Assembly (NCBI GenBank): GCA_036898135.1
Contig: CM072512.1
Span: 46,139,808 to 46,203,807, forward strand
Direction: 5' to 3'
Source: Oncomelania hupensis
Lineage: Eukaryota > Mollusca > Gastropoda > Littorinimorpha > Pomatiopsidae
Length of the DNA: 64,000 nucleotides
The notes beneath the pieces were generated by a model. That model was not told where the DNA came from and did no database searches. It worked only from the letters and a program-made list of their open reading frames with translations. A program made the translations under genes and the position numbers. Below, piece after piece: positions 1 through 11,974 of the stretch (its first letter is position 1; the number at the start of each line of letters is the position of its first letter).

Positions 1-264
1 AGTTATTGTTATCATGCTATCGATAATAAAAGAGGTTCCCATAATCTTCATGATGCGTGAGCGTTTTCGCTTATGTGTGAACTGAGATCCCTGATTGACA
101 AGTGTTGTATGAGTACCAGTTTCTACATGAAGGCGTGCACATAATGTATGGCTTCAAAAAAAGGTAGTATTAGTACACTTAAATTTATAAAAAGACTTTA
201 AATAATCCAACCTTCATTGATAGGTTGTAATTTGTATACAAGTAGAATATAGAGAAATCCCTAC

Positions 265-463
265 TTGTTAGTCTAATTTTGGACAGCATGAGGTAATACT
301 GTGGCAGTTTGCGCAGATCCAGAGCCTGCTCTTGCCATTGATGTTCATCAATGGAGTCGATTCTTTGGGCTGGATTGGTAGCGTCTGGTTCTGCCACCTC
401 AGATGTCACCCGCACAGCCGTTGTTGGAAAAGCTGAGGAATTTTCCAGAACAGTCCGCACAAC
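265..463 (-). CDS. coding exon of an unidentified minus-strand gene
   Basis: On the minus strand an acceptor (…ATAAACAG) at 464..466 opens a 199-nt exon read in phase 0 (VVRTVLENSSAFPTTAVRV…, ending …LRKLPQYYLMLSKIRLT). It closes at a possible GTAGGG donor at 259..264, phase 1. I do not recognise the family. It may belong to the gene whose first exons lie at 3480..5171. That gene's third exon ends in phase 1 and this one starts in phase 0, so at least one exon between them would be unseen. The hAT element at 591..1776 would then lie in the intervening intron. Exon status rests on an open frame, non-repetitive composition and splice-like borders only. Confidence 0.45.
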
Positions 464-590
464 CTGTTTATTATAGGAGACAAAATATAGTGAATTGTAT
501 TAAGAAAAAAAAATCAACAACACAAAAACAACACAATACTGTACCTAAATCCACATATACTTAGACAACAACTTTACTTCCTAGTTGACC

Positions 591-1776
591 CAGAGGTGCC
601 TAACCCACAGTCTGACCATTTGTGTACTGGCTCAGGCTGCATAAAAAATGTGTATTTTGTGTAATGTCAGATTTCCCGCAACTCGCAACATTTGATCAAA
701 GAATTATTGTCATGAAAACTGCCACATTCACAAAACATTAATTCATACTAATTCCAGCTCACCATTTTAATCCTCATGAAACAAAATAATATAGAACGCA
801 ACAAGTTATGGTCACAAATGCACGCTAATATATTATTTTTTGTAATGTATTTTACTACATAACCACCAAAAAGATCTTCATATTGTCAAACAATTAATAT
901 GAATTATGAATATATAAATGCATCATTATTTTCGTATATTCTGCTGAAACTGGCAAAACCTTTTGTTTTCTGAGCATACTACATGTAGAGTGTTCTGCAT
1001 TTTGTTGTGTAAATACAGTTCCTTTTTATGCACTTTGTATTAATTTTAGACACCTGAGCCATTTTTGGGAAAAACGCATTTTATTTTTATGTGAGGGTTA
1101 CCCACTTTGAACAGTTAAATGAGTGCCTTAAATGCCTTAATATTGACCGATTTTAACAATTTAATTTTTTTTTAAATCTTCTAAAGGTTTGTACTATATA
1201 ATAAAAACAAAATAAAACATCCTGAACCAAAATAAAATTTTTGTTCATAATACCTAATCTAAGTGTTGCTGAAGGTCGTATGCACCGCATTGAGCAATGC
1301 TGAACTCTTTGTTGCACGTGTTGCAGTGAGCATAATGAACTCCTTTAGAAGATTCGATTATTCCTCGAAAACGTTCACGGTATTCGCGTAAGAAATGTTG
1401 TCGCGCTTTTTGCTTACTTGCAACCTTACCCGGCTTTTCTTCAGACTCGCTCTCATCGTCACTCTCGTGTAAACACTTTCGCGACGCCATGTTTAGCAGC
1501 ATGTTTGGCGGATACAAAGTCTCGCACTACCTCTCACGCATGAGATTTCACTTTCGCGCATGTGCTCTAGGGTCAGCAAGTAAAGGAAATAGCAGATTGG
1601 AACATATATAAAATCAATGCGACCCCAAAAAATTGTGGAAGGGGGGGGGGGGGGTAGGGGGGAGGAGTAGGGGGGAAACCACGAAAATGCGTATTTTTTA
1701 AAAATTGCTCGTATTGTCGTATTTTATGTTGAAAATTCATTAAAATATGCGCTAGCGCGTACGGTAGGCACCTCTG
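591..1776 (-). mobile_element. hAT-like DNA transposon, internally deleted
   Basis: A terminal inverted repeat of 12 bp (CAGAGGTGCCTA, 591..602) matches the inverted end at 1765..1776. The 7-bp direct repeat GTTGACC stands directly outside both ends (584..590 and 1777..1783), which marks a target-site duplication. The CAGAGGTG end is typical of hAT elements. The body is 1186 bp and carries only the N-terminal zinc-finger part of a transposase-like reading frame on the minus strand (1254..1490). It therefore cannot move on its own. A G-rich tract lies at 1638..1673. Confidence 0.8.
1254..1490 (-). pseudogene. truncated BED-type zinc-finger N-terminus of a hAT-like transposase
   Basis: The reading frame starts MASRKCLHESDDESESEEK, followed by a basic stretch and a C-x2-C…H zinc-finger half (HCNTCNKEFSIAQCGAYDLQQH). 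It stops before the second zinc-ligand histidine would occur. This layout, an acidic start, a KxKARQHFLREYRERF-like helix and then a C2 pair, is common at the N-terminus of hAT transposases. Nothing of the catalytic domain follows within the element. It is probably a relic inside the element at 591..1776, although a short zinc-finger peptide could still be made. Confidence 0.6.
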
Positions 1777-1784
1777 GTTGACCT

Positions 1785-3470
1785 ATTCACTAATACAGAT
1801 TACCATTCTCAATGGACCATTAGTCATTACCTAGCAAGGACAACATAAAATTATTTTTTTTACAAGTTTATATTCTTTTAAATTACATTTATACAGCTTT
1901 CTTTTCTGACCATTTAGCACTTTAAATTTTTGAAATAGGTAAAAAATTGTAGAAGTTATAGTAGTTTGAAATGTTGAAAATAAAGCCTTTTCTCGCGACC
2001 TATCTTAGAGAAACCTGCCTTATAAAAGACAATTGTTGATGGACCAAATTTTTTAAAATAAATTTTAGTGTTTATTTGATAACAAAATTATTTTTAACGA
2101 TTACTTACAGAAACGGCATATATATGGAATGATGCATGGCAAATTCATTCATTGCATTATTTTTCTCATATTGGTGATATTTATGCATCTAAATTGCATA
2201 ACAGCATATTTTCGACCTAATTAAAAATTAAATGTTGGGTTTCTTTTAAATAAAAAATATAATTTTATTATTTTTTCTTAAAATATCACAACTTTAAGTA
2301 ATCATGCCTGATAATTTATTACTGACTCCATTAATGAAGAAGAAGAATCAAAGCAAAGTACTACTGCGATAATAACAGTAGGCATGTTCCTATTTTCGGC
2401 ACTGCTTTTTTCAACAGAAAATTTATTTGCAGAATAAATCACAGTGCAAGTTCTCTTCGACTTGTGTTTTATGACAATCGGAAAGTATTTATTGTTTTAA
2501 AAATTTTAAGAATGGCAAAAGAAAATAAAAATATCGCTTTACTCAAATTGCTGTGAACATCGAAAGTAAGTAGCCATTTTTAACAACCGATTTCTCTCAG
2601 CCAATGAGATCGCAGCTCGAGATCATTAATATTCATGCGTGACGTCACAAGCAACACAGTGAACAGTCAATGGCCTCTTGTTGTTGATCGCAGTTTTCGG
2701 AAATCTCTTCTTCTTTCGCAATCGCTTTAGCGGCTTAAATTACATAGAACAATGCATTAAAATACACAAAAAGAAAGAACAACTTTCCAATTAGATGTCT
2801 CAAGTAATCCTCAAAGTTCCTCAAGTCGAATTCGAGCACAAAACACTATAAACTTTCCTAACTTGTAACTCGTGTTCCAATAATCGTAGAGAAAAAAAAA
2901 ACAAGATTGTTGAAAAGAGCGCGCTTTTCCCTGATTGGATGTGCATTTTCTCAAGGATAAAACGAGAACTTCATACCGAAATCGAATTTTATTGTTCGAG
3001 GGTATCCGCCGCTCGCGTCACGTAACCAGCGGGAAGCACCGACGCTTTCTTTCCACTGTTTTCGTTTTCTTTTTATCAGCGCAGACGATTACCGCAATAT
3101 TTATTGATAAAATTAACATTTCATAAAAGATCATTTAATTTACTTTTGATTGATATGAAATATGTTAGACTTTTATGTAAAATTAGTAGAATTCTTGCCA
3201 AATAAAAATCGTTGGTAGAGGCAGATGCCGGCTTTCCCAGAATTATACCATCGGCTAGCGCTAGCGCTGTTCTTGCTACATTACCAGGATTCAGCCTGAC
3301 ACAAAAAAGCTATGGGCCATTGGGCGCCTCAGATCAAATTTCAATGGGCCATGATTTCAGCAGTAATTTACGTATGTATGTAAAAGATAACCTGGAGATA
3401 TTATTACAGAAATTAAAACAAAATAGATTATTGTGAGCGTGCATGTGTTGTGAAGCATGTTTACCAACAA
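1785..3470. other. intergenic or intronic DNA with no gene recognised
   Basis: This AT-rich stretch holds no coding exon I can defend. Promoter-like elements occur near 2598..2655: a CCAAT motif (CCAATGAGAT) and the palindromic cAMP-response element TGACGTCA within GCGTGACGTCACAAGC. The open frame at 3212..3436 on the plus strand has no recognisable domain and no strong splice sites, so it is left uncalled. Confidence 0.35.
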
Positions 3471-3479
3471 AACACTAAC

Positions 3480-5171
3480 CAGAACAGGGATCAGTATTTT
3501 GACTTGACTCGGGGCTCACACAATCATCTTGCGTAGGATTAGCGGCGGTAGGCTGTGGTTTAACAGCAGCAAACGACAGTCTAGACTGTCCTACCTCAAG
3601 TTTAGGTGTGTTTGTTTTCAAGAAGGGGGGAGGGGGGGGGGGCATTTTCAAAGCGGCACAAAGAAAAACACAAAATCCTCCTTGCACGGACACAATATAC
3701 GCGCACACGATAGCAAATTCTGATTTGGAAGAATCGTACAACACTTCTTATTGGCTGAAAGATCAACATCCGGGCCCTCATAGCCAATCGCTGAACTTGC
3801 CTTAGCAAAAGCATGTTTGTCGCCTCCAATACAGTGCACTGTTATTGTGGTGGCGCACTGGTACCAAAAATCGAAGCGCCATTCGGCCCCTGGCAAGAAT
3901 TGTAGATGGGTCATTTTTAGTTTGCATGCGTCAATGGCGCAGGGCGCGCTAGTAAACTGATCCCTGCATTACCATAAAATAATAGTATCTGTTTTCGCAT
4001 TTACCCATATAAGATGAAAGAGGAAATGAGAACATCAAATGCAATATTTTAATTTTATTTCAGAACATCAATTCCCCCCACCCTCCCTGCCCACTTCTGC
4101 TAAAAAAAAAGAATACACAAAACACGCACACACCCACACAAACACCATCATTAACAACAACATTGTACATTTGTCATTTCTAACCTGCTCAGAATGTGGA
4201 ATGTGTATGTCATTTCTAACCTGCTCAGAATGTGGAATGTGTATGCTGAACACTTCACTCCTTTTGGGCATGAATAGTGTCAGGTCGTTGGCAATGCTCC
4301 CTGCCTTGATGCTGACAACATGGTCAGCATGTTTGAAGTGAAGAGAAATCGGTTCATTGCCATCAATATCTACTGTCTGCACAGTTGCTGGCGAAGATGC
4401 TGTGCTGTCATGGGCAGCGTCCGTGCTGCTAGCAGCACCTGCTTGTAGGTCAGATTTTGGTATTGGCGATTTGAGGGCAGCAGCAGCCTTTGCACTAGCT
4501 GCAGTTTTACTTGCATGCTGAAAATATGAAATTATGTTAATAAACAGTGATGGCATGGCAGCATGAGTAGCCTATCTTATTCACAGTATGTGAAAGTTAC
4601 TTACTAATACTAAGACAAGTTTTTGTTTTTTAAGATATAATTTTATACAAATTGTTCTAGCATGACCCATGCATGAATTCATGAAGGAAGAGGTGTATGG
4701 CCTACATGAATCATCATATACAGATCTCGGATTCATGTCCCCAGTCATTGACAAAAAAAAGCACAACCTTCAATGGGGAATAATATTAAAACATCACGAA
4801 GAGTCAAAGTGCACATCATGACGTCATCTGCTTGGTGACCATAACAGGCCACATTAAAGACTCTATAACATTAATAGTACTAATCTAAACATAACATGGG
4901 TTGAGGTAGGAAACTATTTTTCTAACGAATAACTCTTCTTCTGAATACTGTGGTTACTTCGTCTACACGAAGGTAAAACTCAACAACTTCACAACTCTTT
5001 ACAGTGGTTACCAAAATGCTGCCTTACCCTTCTGCAGTATGTAAACGGTGGCGTTTTTCCAACCACTAACGGCGATGTTGATAATGTCTCTCTTGCGCTT
5101 CCAAATCCTCGAGCCTTGCACACCAATCTCAAGGTTAAACACAGGCGACTTTTATCCATTTCGTTCGTCAA
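3480..5171 (-). CDS. 5' coding exons of an unidentified gene with a possible mitochondrial presequence
   Basis: Three exons join in frame on the minus strand. Exon 1 is 5028..5171 (48 aa, MTNEMDKSRLCLTLRLVCKA…), with a GTAAGG donor, phase 0. Exon 2 is 4221..4517 (99 aa) after a TTTTCAG acceptor; it is Ala/Ser-rich and then …SLHFKHADHVVSIKAGS…. Exon 3 is about 3480..3585 or 3594, after a C-rich tract (SRLSFAAVKPQPTAAN…), with a GTTAGT donor, phase 1. The first 48 residues are Arg/Leu/Ser-rich and nearly lack acidic residues after residue 6, which resembles a mitochondrial targeting sequence (inference). Exon 2 ends in a duplicated donor (see 4172..4245). Its start faces RPP21 across 299 bp. 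No family was recognised. In exon 1 another frame is also open (…GWKNATVYILQKG), so the frame choice rests on phase agreement with exon 2. Confidence 0.5.
4172..4245 (-). repeat. 36-bp tandem duplication that copies a splice donor
   Basis: Two perfect 36-bp copies lie end to end (4172..4207 and 4208..4243, identity running to 4245). Each contains the exon end GAGCAG and donor GTTAGAAATG on the minus strand. Because 36 nt is twelve codons, using the distal donor (exon end 4185) instead of the proximal one (4221) would add 12 residues, including a second HIPHSEQ, without changing frame. The perfect identity suggests a recent duplication. Confidence 0.85.
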
Positions 5172-5470
5172 TGAAGCAAGGCAAAATGGGTTTCTAAAAT
5201 GTTAAACAAAGTGCAGTCATTGATGACATTCTGCTTGAAACATTGCACAACTTATGATTTTCGCTGTTACACAAGTTTCGCATTCCACTCTTTAAAACGT
5301 GCCAACCGATTGACTCTGCCCCTCCATGCGCCGGAAGTTGTAACAGCTTAAGATGAGCATAACCTCCCTTGATCACTTGTGTTTCTTTTCATTATCAGTA
5401 CAACTTATGTTAATCTGATGAATAAAAATTGGTGCAACAACAACAACTTTTCATTAACGTGGTTGTGAAA
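5172..5470. promoter_or_regulatory. probable bidirectional promoter between the 5171(-) gene and RPP21(+)
   Basis: Two start codons point away from each other across 299 bp with no repeat in between. No clear TATA box is visible for either side. A short divergent spacing of this kind is typical of housekeeping gene pairs. The function is inferred from geometry alone. Confidence 0.45.
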
Positions 5471-8400
5471 ATGGGAAAAAGTAAGCCTTTAGCCAACAAA
5501 GAATCATATCAGCGTATTAATTTCTTATATCAGGTAAACTTTGAGTTAATTTTTAATCTGTTATATTATGCAGGTAGATTACTACAAACTATTCACACAC
5601 AATACTAGTAGTGTCTATGTGTACAGTGTAGTATTATTTATTGGTGTTTACTTAGTTTAGCAACAACACATGCCAAGAGTTGTCGTCCGTGATGACGAAT
5701 AGAGTTATCCCAAAGTGTGTCCACAGAACAGTAGTATGAAATTACGCGCTATTTCTAAGCGAAAACTTATCAGAAATAAATAATTTTAACCAATAATTAT
5801 TAATGAAAGCCTGTAGCTTCGGTTTTTTTGCAAAAGGAGACGTCCGCGTCGTGGTAGCCGAAATGGCAAGTGAAAAGATGGGGTTTATCGTGATAATTGT
5901 TATTAAATAATAAGAATCCTCGCTAAAATTTTGTGTACAGATAATCGAATGCACTATTTCCATGTCAAAGCAAAAAAAATTTTGAAATTCGACCGTAAAA
6001 TACTTGAAAAAGTGGTTTTTAGTTCCTGCACGTAGCATCAACGCATGCCAAGAGTTGTCGTCCGTGATGACAAATAGAGTTATCCCTCAGTGATAGGCCT
6101 AATAACTCTGAATGATAGGCCTATGTTATGCTTACACACTTCAAAACATGGATACTACATTACGGTCAGTGCTTCAAAATACAAATATTTTCTCATGCAT
6201 GATACATTAAGTTTGAGTTTTTTTTTAATTTGTTTACAAAGATCACATCGAGGACTAACTTATTAAAGCGTTAAATTAACATTCTGTCCAATATATAAGC
6301 AGGCCATCGGCCGGTCACCTAAAAATTGAAAAAGAGCTGAAACTGTTGATTCGGCGTTTTTTCTTTAATGGCTATTAAAAAAAAAGTTTTCCACTTATGT
6401 TAAAAAAATGAATTTGTTTTGCAATATGCATGTTATCCTGTATTAAATTTAGGCAAAAAAATTTTTTTGGGGGGGTTTCGAAAAAATGATGTGTTGTTGC
6501 TACTTAGTTTAAACTAAAGTTTAGTTTATTAATATTAGTGCATCATTCTGATGCCGGTCATAAAAATATATGTAAAAACTGTTTTGTTGTAAACGTGTTA
6601 AAATCTGTGTTGCAGGCTGCCCACCTTTGCTTGCAGCAGTCCCCTGCAAATCTTCAGCAGTGTCGCTTCTACGTACAGACTTTAAAAACTGTGGCAGAAA
6701 AGCATGTTTTACGTCTGTAAGTAGGCCTAGTTATTATTACAATCTTTGTTGCAGTGTCTGTAAACTTTAGTCTGAATGTATGACATAATTAAGGAATACA
6801 TATATTTCATTAATTGAGAAAAAAATTGAAAAAAACAAACAAACATATATAATTATATATTATTGCCAATATTGGTCGACCCACATAAACCTTTTCAAAT
6901 GTTTGAACATAGTTGTTAACCCCTTGACTGCTTATGACGAGATAAGTCATTATACAATAGTGTGATGAAAAATGCCAATTATTTAATATCTCGTCTTTAT
7001 GACGTTTTTTTCTCTGTACAATTAAACCGTCAGCAAAACAAATACACATGAGTCATGACTGGAAAGCTCAGAACATTAGCTGCTTAACATTTGGAAGTTT
7101 GGTATGATATAACCCTTTTCCTTGATTGGTGGTGGTTGCCCGCCACTCCCACTCCATCCTACTCACATGCCTGCAAAGCTAATCACTGCACCAAACAGGG
7201 ACATAGACGAAAGTGATGCAACACCGCTCACCCATAATATCACAAATACAATGTGATTGTCTCCCTCTCTTTTTCACTGTCTCTTATTGGGACCAAAAAA
7301 TAAATTAATTAATGTTAAAAAAATTATTACTAGTACAAAATGTTTAAAAATAATTTTTTTAAATTACCTTTCAGAAATGAATAAGTGTTACCCAGTTATT
7401 TCTCATACTGTTCACGCTAGAATTTTTGCAATTTTTCACAATCATGAGCCAGATTTGCCTGTCAAATGGTTGTAACTCAGTGTGATTCTCCCTTGGCGAT
7501 AAAAGGATTCATCTCACTGTCATCTGAAGTTGTCAATTCCGACTCAGTAAATGAGTTTAAAAAAAAAGAGTTGACAGAGAGTTCAAATGTTTTCTTCACA
7601 GTTTACTCCATTGATTTTGAAGCTTTTGTACAAAGTAGCATACGTGATACAAGAATGTTTATAAAACAATGGGTCCCCCCCCCCCCTACAATACAAATAA
7701 TTAATAAATCATATTTTCAACAAATAACCATGCTATTCTGTTCTGTGTTATATGCTATATATTACTAAGACTGTTAACAACATTGATGTAATTCTGCATA
7801 TTCTGCTCAAGTTGCTCTTTTATTTTACCACAGTTGTGTTATTGTTTTCAGGCATCCTCACATCAAGAGAAATATATGTAAGAAATGCTATATGCTGTTA
7901 GTACCTGGGATTACCTCCAAATGCAGGAACAAAAGTAAGCATTACATTACGTTTCACGTTTGTGAAATTTTGCTGTAAACAGGAGTTTACACAATTTCTT
8001 GGAGAATTATATAAATTGTTTACGTATTGAAATTTTTATTAATTCAATATGTCCTTGCTTGTTTGTTTAATTTATTTATTATACATTTTATTTATTTATT
8101 TTAAATTTTAACAATAAAAATTAAAATATATTTGTACATATTCAACTTTTTTTCTGGTCTCGAATAATTAACCTGCTACTGTCCCAAAAGAATATGTCAA
8201 ATGATAAACTCGTTGTGGTTGTAAATCTAGATCCAGCAGAATAATAAAGTAAAACAATTTTAAAAACTAAAATTAATTTTAAAAAAGGCTCCAGGAGTAG
8301 CCTTCTATTTTACCGTGTAAATATGAACATTAATCATTACTCTGGTTTTATTTGTGTACAGCTAGTACAGGGCCTAAAATATCGTTACCTACAGGTAGGC

Positions 8401-8756
8401 AATTTTGAGAATGTGGCTGTTTATATTTTAATATGATAAACTGTCAATACAAATCACTTTCAATATAAATATCCAAATCATTTTATAACAGGCAGTTGAT
8501 ACCCTTGAATCTTCTTCTGACCTCACTCCTGAGCATAACAGCAATAAAGTAATAATTAATGAAATTCTGGTAGCTGATTCTATAGCTGAAATCAAATTAA
8601 TGGCATTAAAACTAATTATTTCTTGCAGAAAAGGGTAGAAAAGGTCCAGGATATGCTGTGATCTCCTGCCTTGAATGTGGGAGCATCAAACGATTTCTTC
8701 TTCAAAAAGACCATCAGTTGTGGGTGGAAAAACCTGAAGCGTGGGAACCATCATGA
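5471..8756 (+). CDS. RPP21: ribonuclease P/MRP protein subunit RPP21 (Rpr2 family)
   Basis: Four exons join without a frame break: 5471..5533, 6616..6716, 7852..7934 and 8629..8756 (stop TGA 8754..8756), giving 124 aa. Rpp21/Rpr2 is a zinc-binding protein of nuclear RNase P (and MRP in some species), which removes 5' leaders from pre-tRNA. The sequence opens MGKSKPLANKESYQRINFLY, continues QAAHLCLQQSPANLQQCRFY, and carries the two zinc knuckles NICKKC (Cys64, Cys67) and SCLECGS (Cys96, Cys99). Between them is the family signature LLVPGITSKCR, and the C-terminus is …FLLQKDHQLWVEKPEAW. Human RPP21 (about 154 aa) has the same order with a longer tail. Donors are GTAAAC, GTAAGT and GTAAGC; all acceptors are CAG. 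Introns are 0.7-1.1 kb. Confidence 0.93.
5669..6086 (+). repeat. 43-bp direct repeat in RPP21 intron 1
   Basis: The block CATGCCAAGAGTTGTCGTCC… occurs at 5669..5711 and again at 6044..6086, 375 bp apart, with one mismatch. The AT-rich sequence between has no recognised coding content. It could mark a small tandem duplication or the direct ends of an old element. The length is too short to choose between these. Confidence 0.6.
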
Positions 8757-9365
8757 TCAGCAAAAAGGACTTCAGAATGAGTAGAAAAAATGTTTTAATG
8801 TGAATTTTGTGGCAGTGTAGGGAGAAAAGCTGTGTATGATAATTTTGGTATCATAGTGTGTACGAGACTGTGAAGTAAAATTAGATTGTGTTGTCAAAGC
8901 TCCTTGTGAGAGAGAAAACTGTATTGAGAAAGACAGAAAGACAAAGACAAAGAAAAGTGAGTGAAGTGTGAAGGCATAACTGACAGCAGTCTTTCAGGAA
9001 TAGGTTTCTAAAGGAGAAACAAAGTCAGACTTTAAAATAAATGCTAAAATGGAAATACTGAGTACCAAATATTTGCCCTCCTTTCTGTTTTTGAGATCCT
9101 TTCTTTTGCACATTAAATGAATAATGAGTTATGTGTTCAAAATAACATATGGAACGCAGAAAGCATCAAATGCGTGTGCAATTGCACGCAAAAATGCACA
9201 CGCAATTGCCTGCCCATCTAGTAGCTGGTTGGTCGAAAACTTACACTCCAAACTGCGCATGTGCACTTGCACTCCAAACTGCATGCCGGATGTCAATAAA
9301 AAGGAATGACAAAACATAGAACGGAAAAAGCATTGGAAAACGCATGTAAATATCATAAGCTTTGC

Positions 9366-9865
9366 CTATCCTATCCTATCCTACACCATAACTCAAAGGT
9401 CGTTGGGGCACGACAGATGATCGTTTAACTAGTGTACTCCATCTTTCTCTGTTCCCAGCAACCCTCATGGCTCTGTTCAGTGTCAAACCAGTCCATTCTC
9501 GAATGTTGTCCTCCCACCTCTTTTTCTGTCTCCCTCTTCTTCTGCCTCCTTGCAGGATGATTTTTGAAAGGCCTGATGCTTTGGTGACGTAGCCATACCA
9601 TCGAAGTTTCCGTTTCTTCATCACTGTAAGCATGTCAACATGCTTGTGTGATGGTCTGTCGGACTTCGTTGTTGGTGATGTGCTGGGTATAGGAAATGCC
9701 CAGAAGTCTTCTGTTGCACTTCATCTCCATGCTTTGTATTCTTCGTTGTAAATCTGCTGTGAGGGTCCATGTTTTGCAAGCGTATAGGAAGATGGAGATG
9801 ACAAAAGGGCGCAGCAGCCTTACCTTGGAATGTTGACTGTAAGCTTTGCACTGTGGCCATATTGA
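9366..9865 (-). mobile_element. 3' end of an RTE-type LINE, (GGATA)n tail
   Basis: The minus strand encodes the extreme C-terminus of the same LINE family as 59074..61536 (…MKKRKLRWYGYVTKASGLSK, GGRRRGRQKKRWEDNIREW). Tandem TATCC units at 9366..9382 form its 3' tail. Frameshifts separate the two coding pieces (9376..9633 and 9621..9860). The copy is 5'-truncated and dead. It sits downstream of RPP21. Confidence 0.85.
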
Positions 9866-9869
9866 AGAC

Positions 9870-11000
9870 CGTTGGGCGAGCGATGGGAGATATTTCTTAA
9901 ATTATTTATAGGCAAACCAAAGTAAATTATTATAACATTTTAAATTATTTTGGGGTGCAGGGAGGGGGAGGGAATGTTGGAGGCAGGGGAGGTCATGGGT
10001 GGCGAGGGTTACATTGTAAATTAGTTGTCAATTTACATTATGTTATTTTAATACATAGAACGTATTTCACGGCTGATACCATATCCTCTGTTTCCGATCC
10101 TTGAGTTTTCTTCCAGCATAAAATCTTAACTGCCAAACCTCCTGTTCTTATCACAGGCCCCAGCCTTTCCTTCCATTTTCTTTTAGAGGGCTCCCCTTTG
10201 TCAGTGTTAACTTGCTCATATCTGGTGGTGTGGTTGGAATATTTTCATCAGTTTTTCTATTTTATTCAGAAAAATTGCATATTTCTGACTATTGTTTTTT
10301 TAAAACATGGTTTCTATAGTGTTTGAAGCACTGACTAAAAGTTATATTTTGTTGACTGTTGTGTTGTAGTAGTTATAAAGAAAAGTGCTATATAATGTGG
10401 TGTGGTGTGCTTGTTTGTGGTACTGTTTCTCTGGTACTTTGAATGGTAAGAACACATTTTTGGTGAAGTTTGACTTCAATTTCTGTAATCACTTGCATTT
10501 CAAATGTTTTGAAAGTTGTTAACACTGTAAGATATAACTTCTGTGCATTGAAAAATATAAGAAACGAAATGACTGTTTGATTGTGAAAGACGTTATTAGT
10601 GATTTAAAAGTGTGGATGTTTTTAAGGTTTCAGTACCAGGCACCATTGACTGTGTAAAGCTCTGAACAAATGTACTATTGGAGGAAATGACAGCTTGGTG
10701 TCTTGCTTAAGATTTCTAGTTGAAACTTGAAAGAGTGTGCATCAGCCATTTTAAAACATATAAACATGTGGCAATACAAAGTATTGTTGATAAATAAATT
10801 GTGGAATTTTTTGTGGAATTGGTGTGATTCAAACATTTACTACTGAAATTGTACTTTTACCTTTTTATTTTTGACACTAATGTAATTTCAACGCCGTCAA
10901 TGTGTTCAGCAGTAATGCCCTAAGGCTACACAAAGGTAACATTTTAAGATCTTTTTAAAATTTATTTTTGAGTGTTGTGGCAAGAAATTATTACCTGTGG
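9870..11000. other. AT-rich intergenic DNA, no gene seen
   Basis: There are no exons with defensible splice sites and no delimited element here. A G-rich patch lies at 9955..10005. The sequence just before 11006 may be the 5' flank of the relic that follows. Confidence 0.35.
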
Positions 11001-11974
11001 CAACTATGGATCATCCATTTGAACTGCACATTCAGAGGTTAAATTCCCTCTGCAGACTTTGTGGCGAACGTTCTAAAAAATTTAGGTGCAAGAGAAAAGT
11101 GATTGAGTGTGGGTCATATACCAGTAACATCAAATATTACTGTGACCTAGTCTAGATAGATATTTCTCAAAATAAACCTGAGCAACATTCCACCACATTG
11201 TGCAGGAAGTGCTACACTCGTCTGGTGAACTTAAAAATAAAATACTCATTCTCTCAAACAGACTGTTTTGAATCAGATAGCAAACGCCTCAAGGTTATGG
11301 ACAGACATTACATCTGTGGTGTCCTTGAGTGACTGTGCAGCGCAGCATGCTCAAACTTTTACAAACAGTTCATGTGTGGAAGACCAAAAAAAGCGAAGAA
11401 CAAAGGAGGAGAACCTAATGTTGACAATGAGACCAGACATGCAAGAAAGATCTTGTCTAAACAGTACTGCAGAAAGCAGACAGCATCTGCTGCTGGCATG
11501 TCCATGTCCGAGTTCAGAAACGTCCTTGACCCTTCCACAACTTCAACCCCAAGGCACGAGAAAACATCCTGATGCACTGACACAAGATCAGTCATGCATT
11601 GAAGGCAACACACCTGAATTCACATCCCCAATATCTTTTGATGACTTTGGCAACGGTTGCAGTCACTGGATGCCACCCAGAAAGCGCTACATGCTTCGAT
11701 CTCCATCTAAAACTCCTCAATAGTTTTCTCAAAGCCCTTCACAGCATTAGTGTCACCCACAATCTTCTGCCTCAGCATCTGTCAAGGCGATGTTCAGTCA
11801 CATCCTTGATCAGTCCAGTACTTCAACTCCCTATCGCAAGAGACAATTTCCTGATGGCCTGACACAAGATCAGTCATGTTTTGAAAATGATCTTGGCCCA
11901 GGTTACAGTCACTGGACACCCAGAAAGCGCTACATGCTTCGATCGCCTTCTAAAACTCCTCAAAATTGCTCTAA

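Noticed and set aside
3212..3436. 74-codon plus-strand frame (MVEADAGFPRIIPSASAS…)
   Set aside because: It has no recognisable domain, no clear splice sites and no partner exon. It may be a repeat fragment.
8362..8392. A possible extra RPP21 exon (ACAG/CTAGTACAGGG…CTACAG/GTAGGC)
   Set aside because: Exons 7852..7934 and 8629..8756 join directly in frame and match the family. The candidate adds unrelated residues and shifts the phase.
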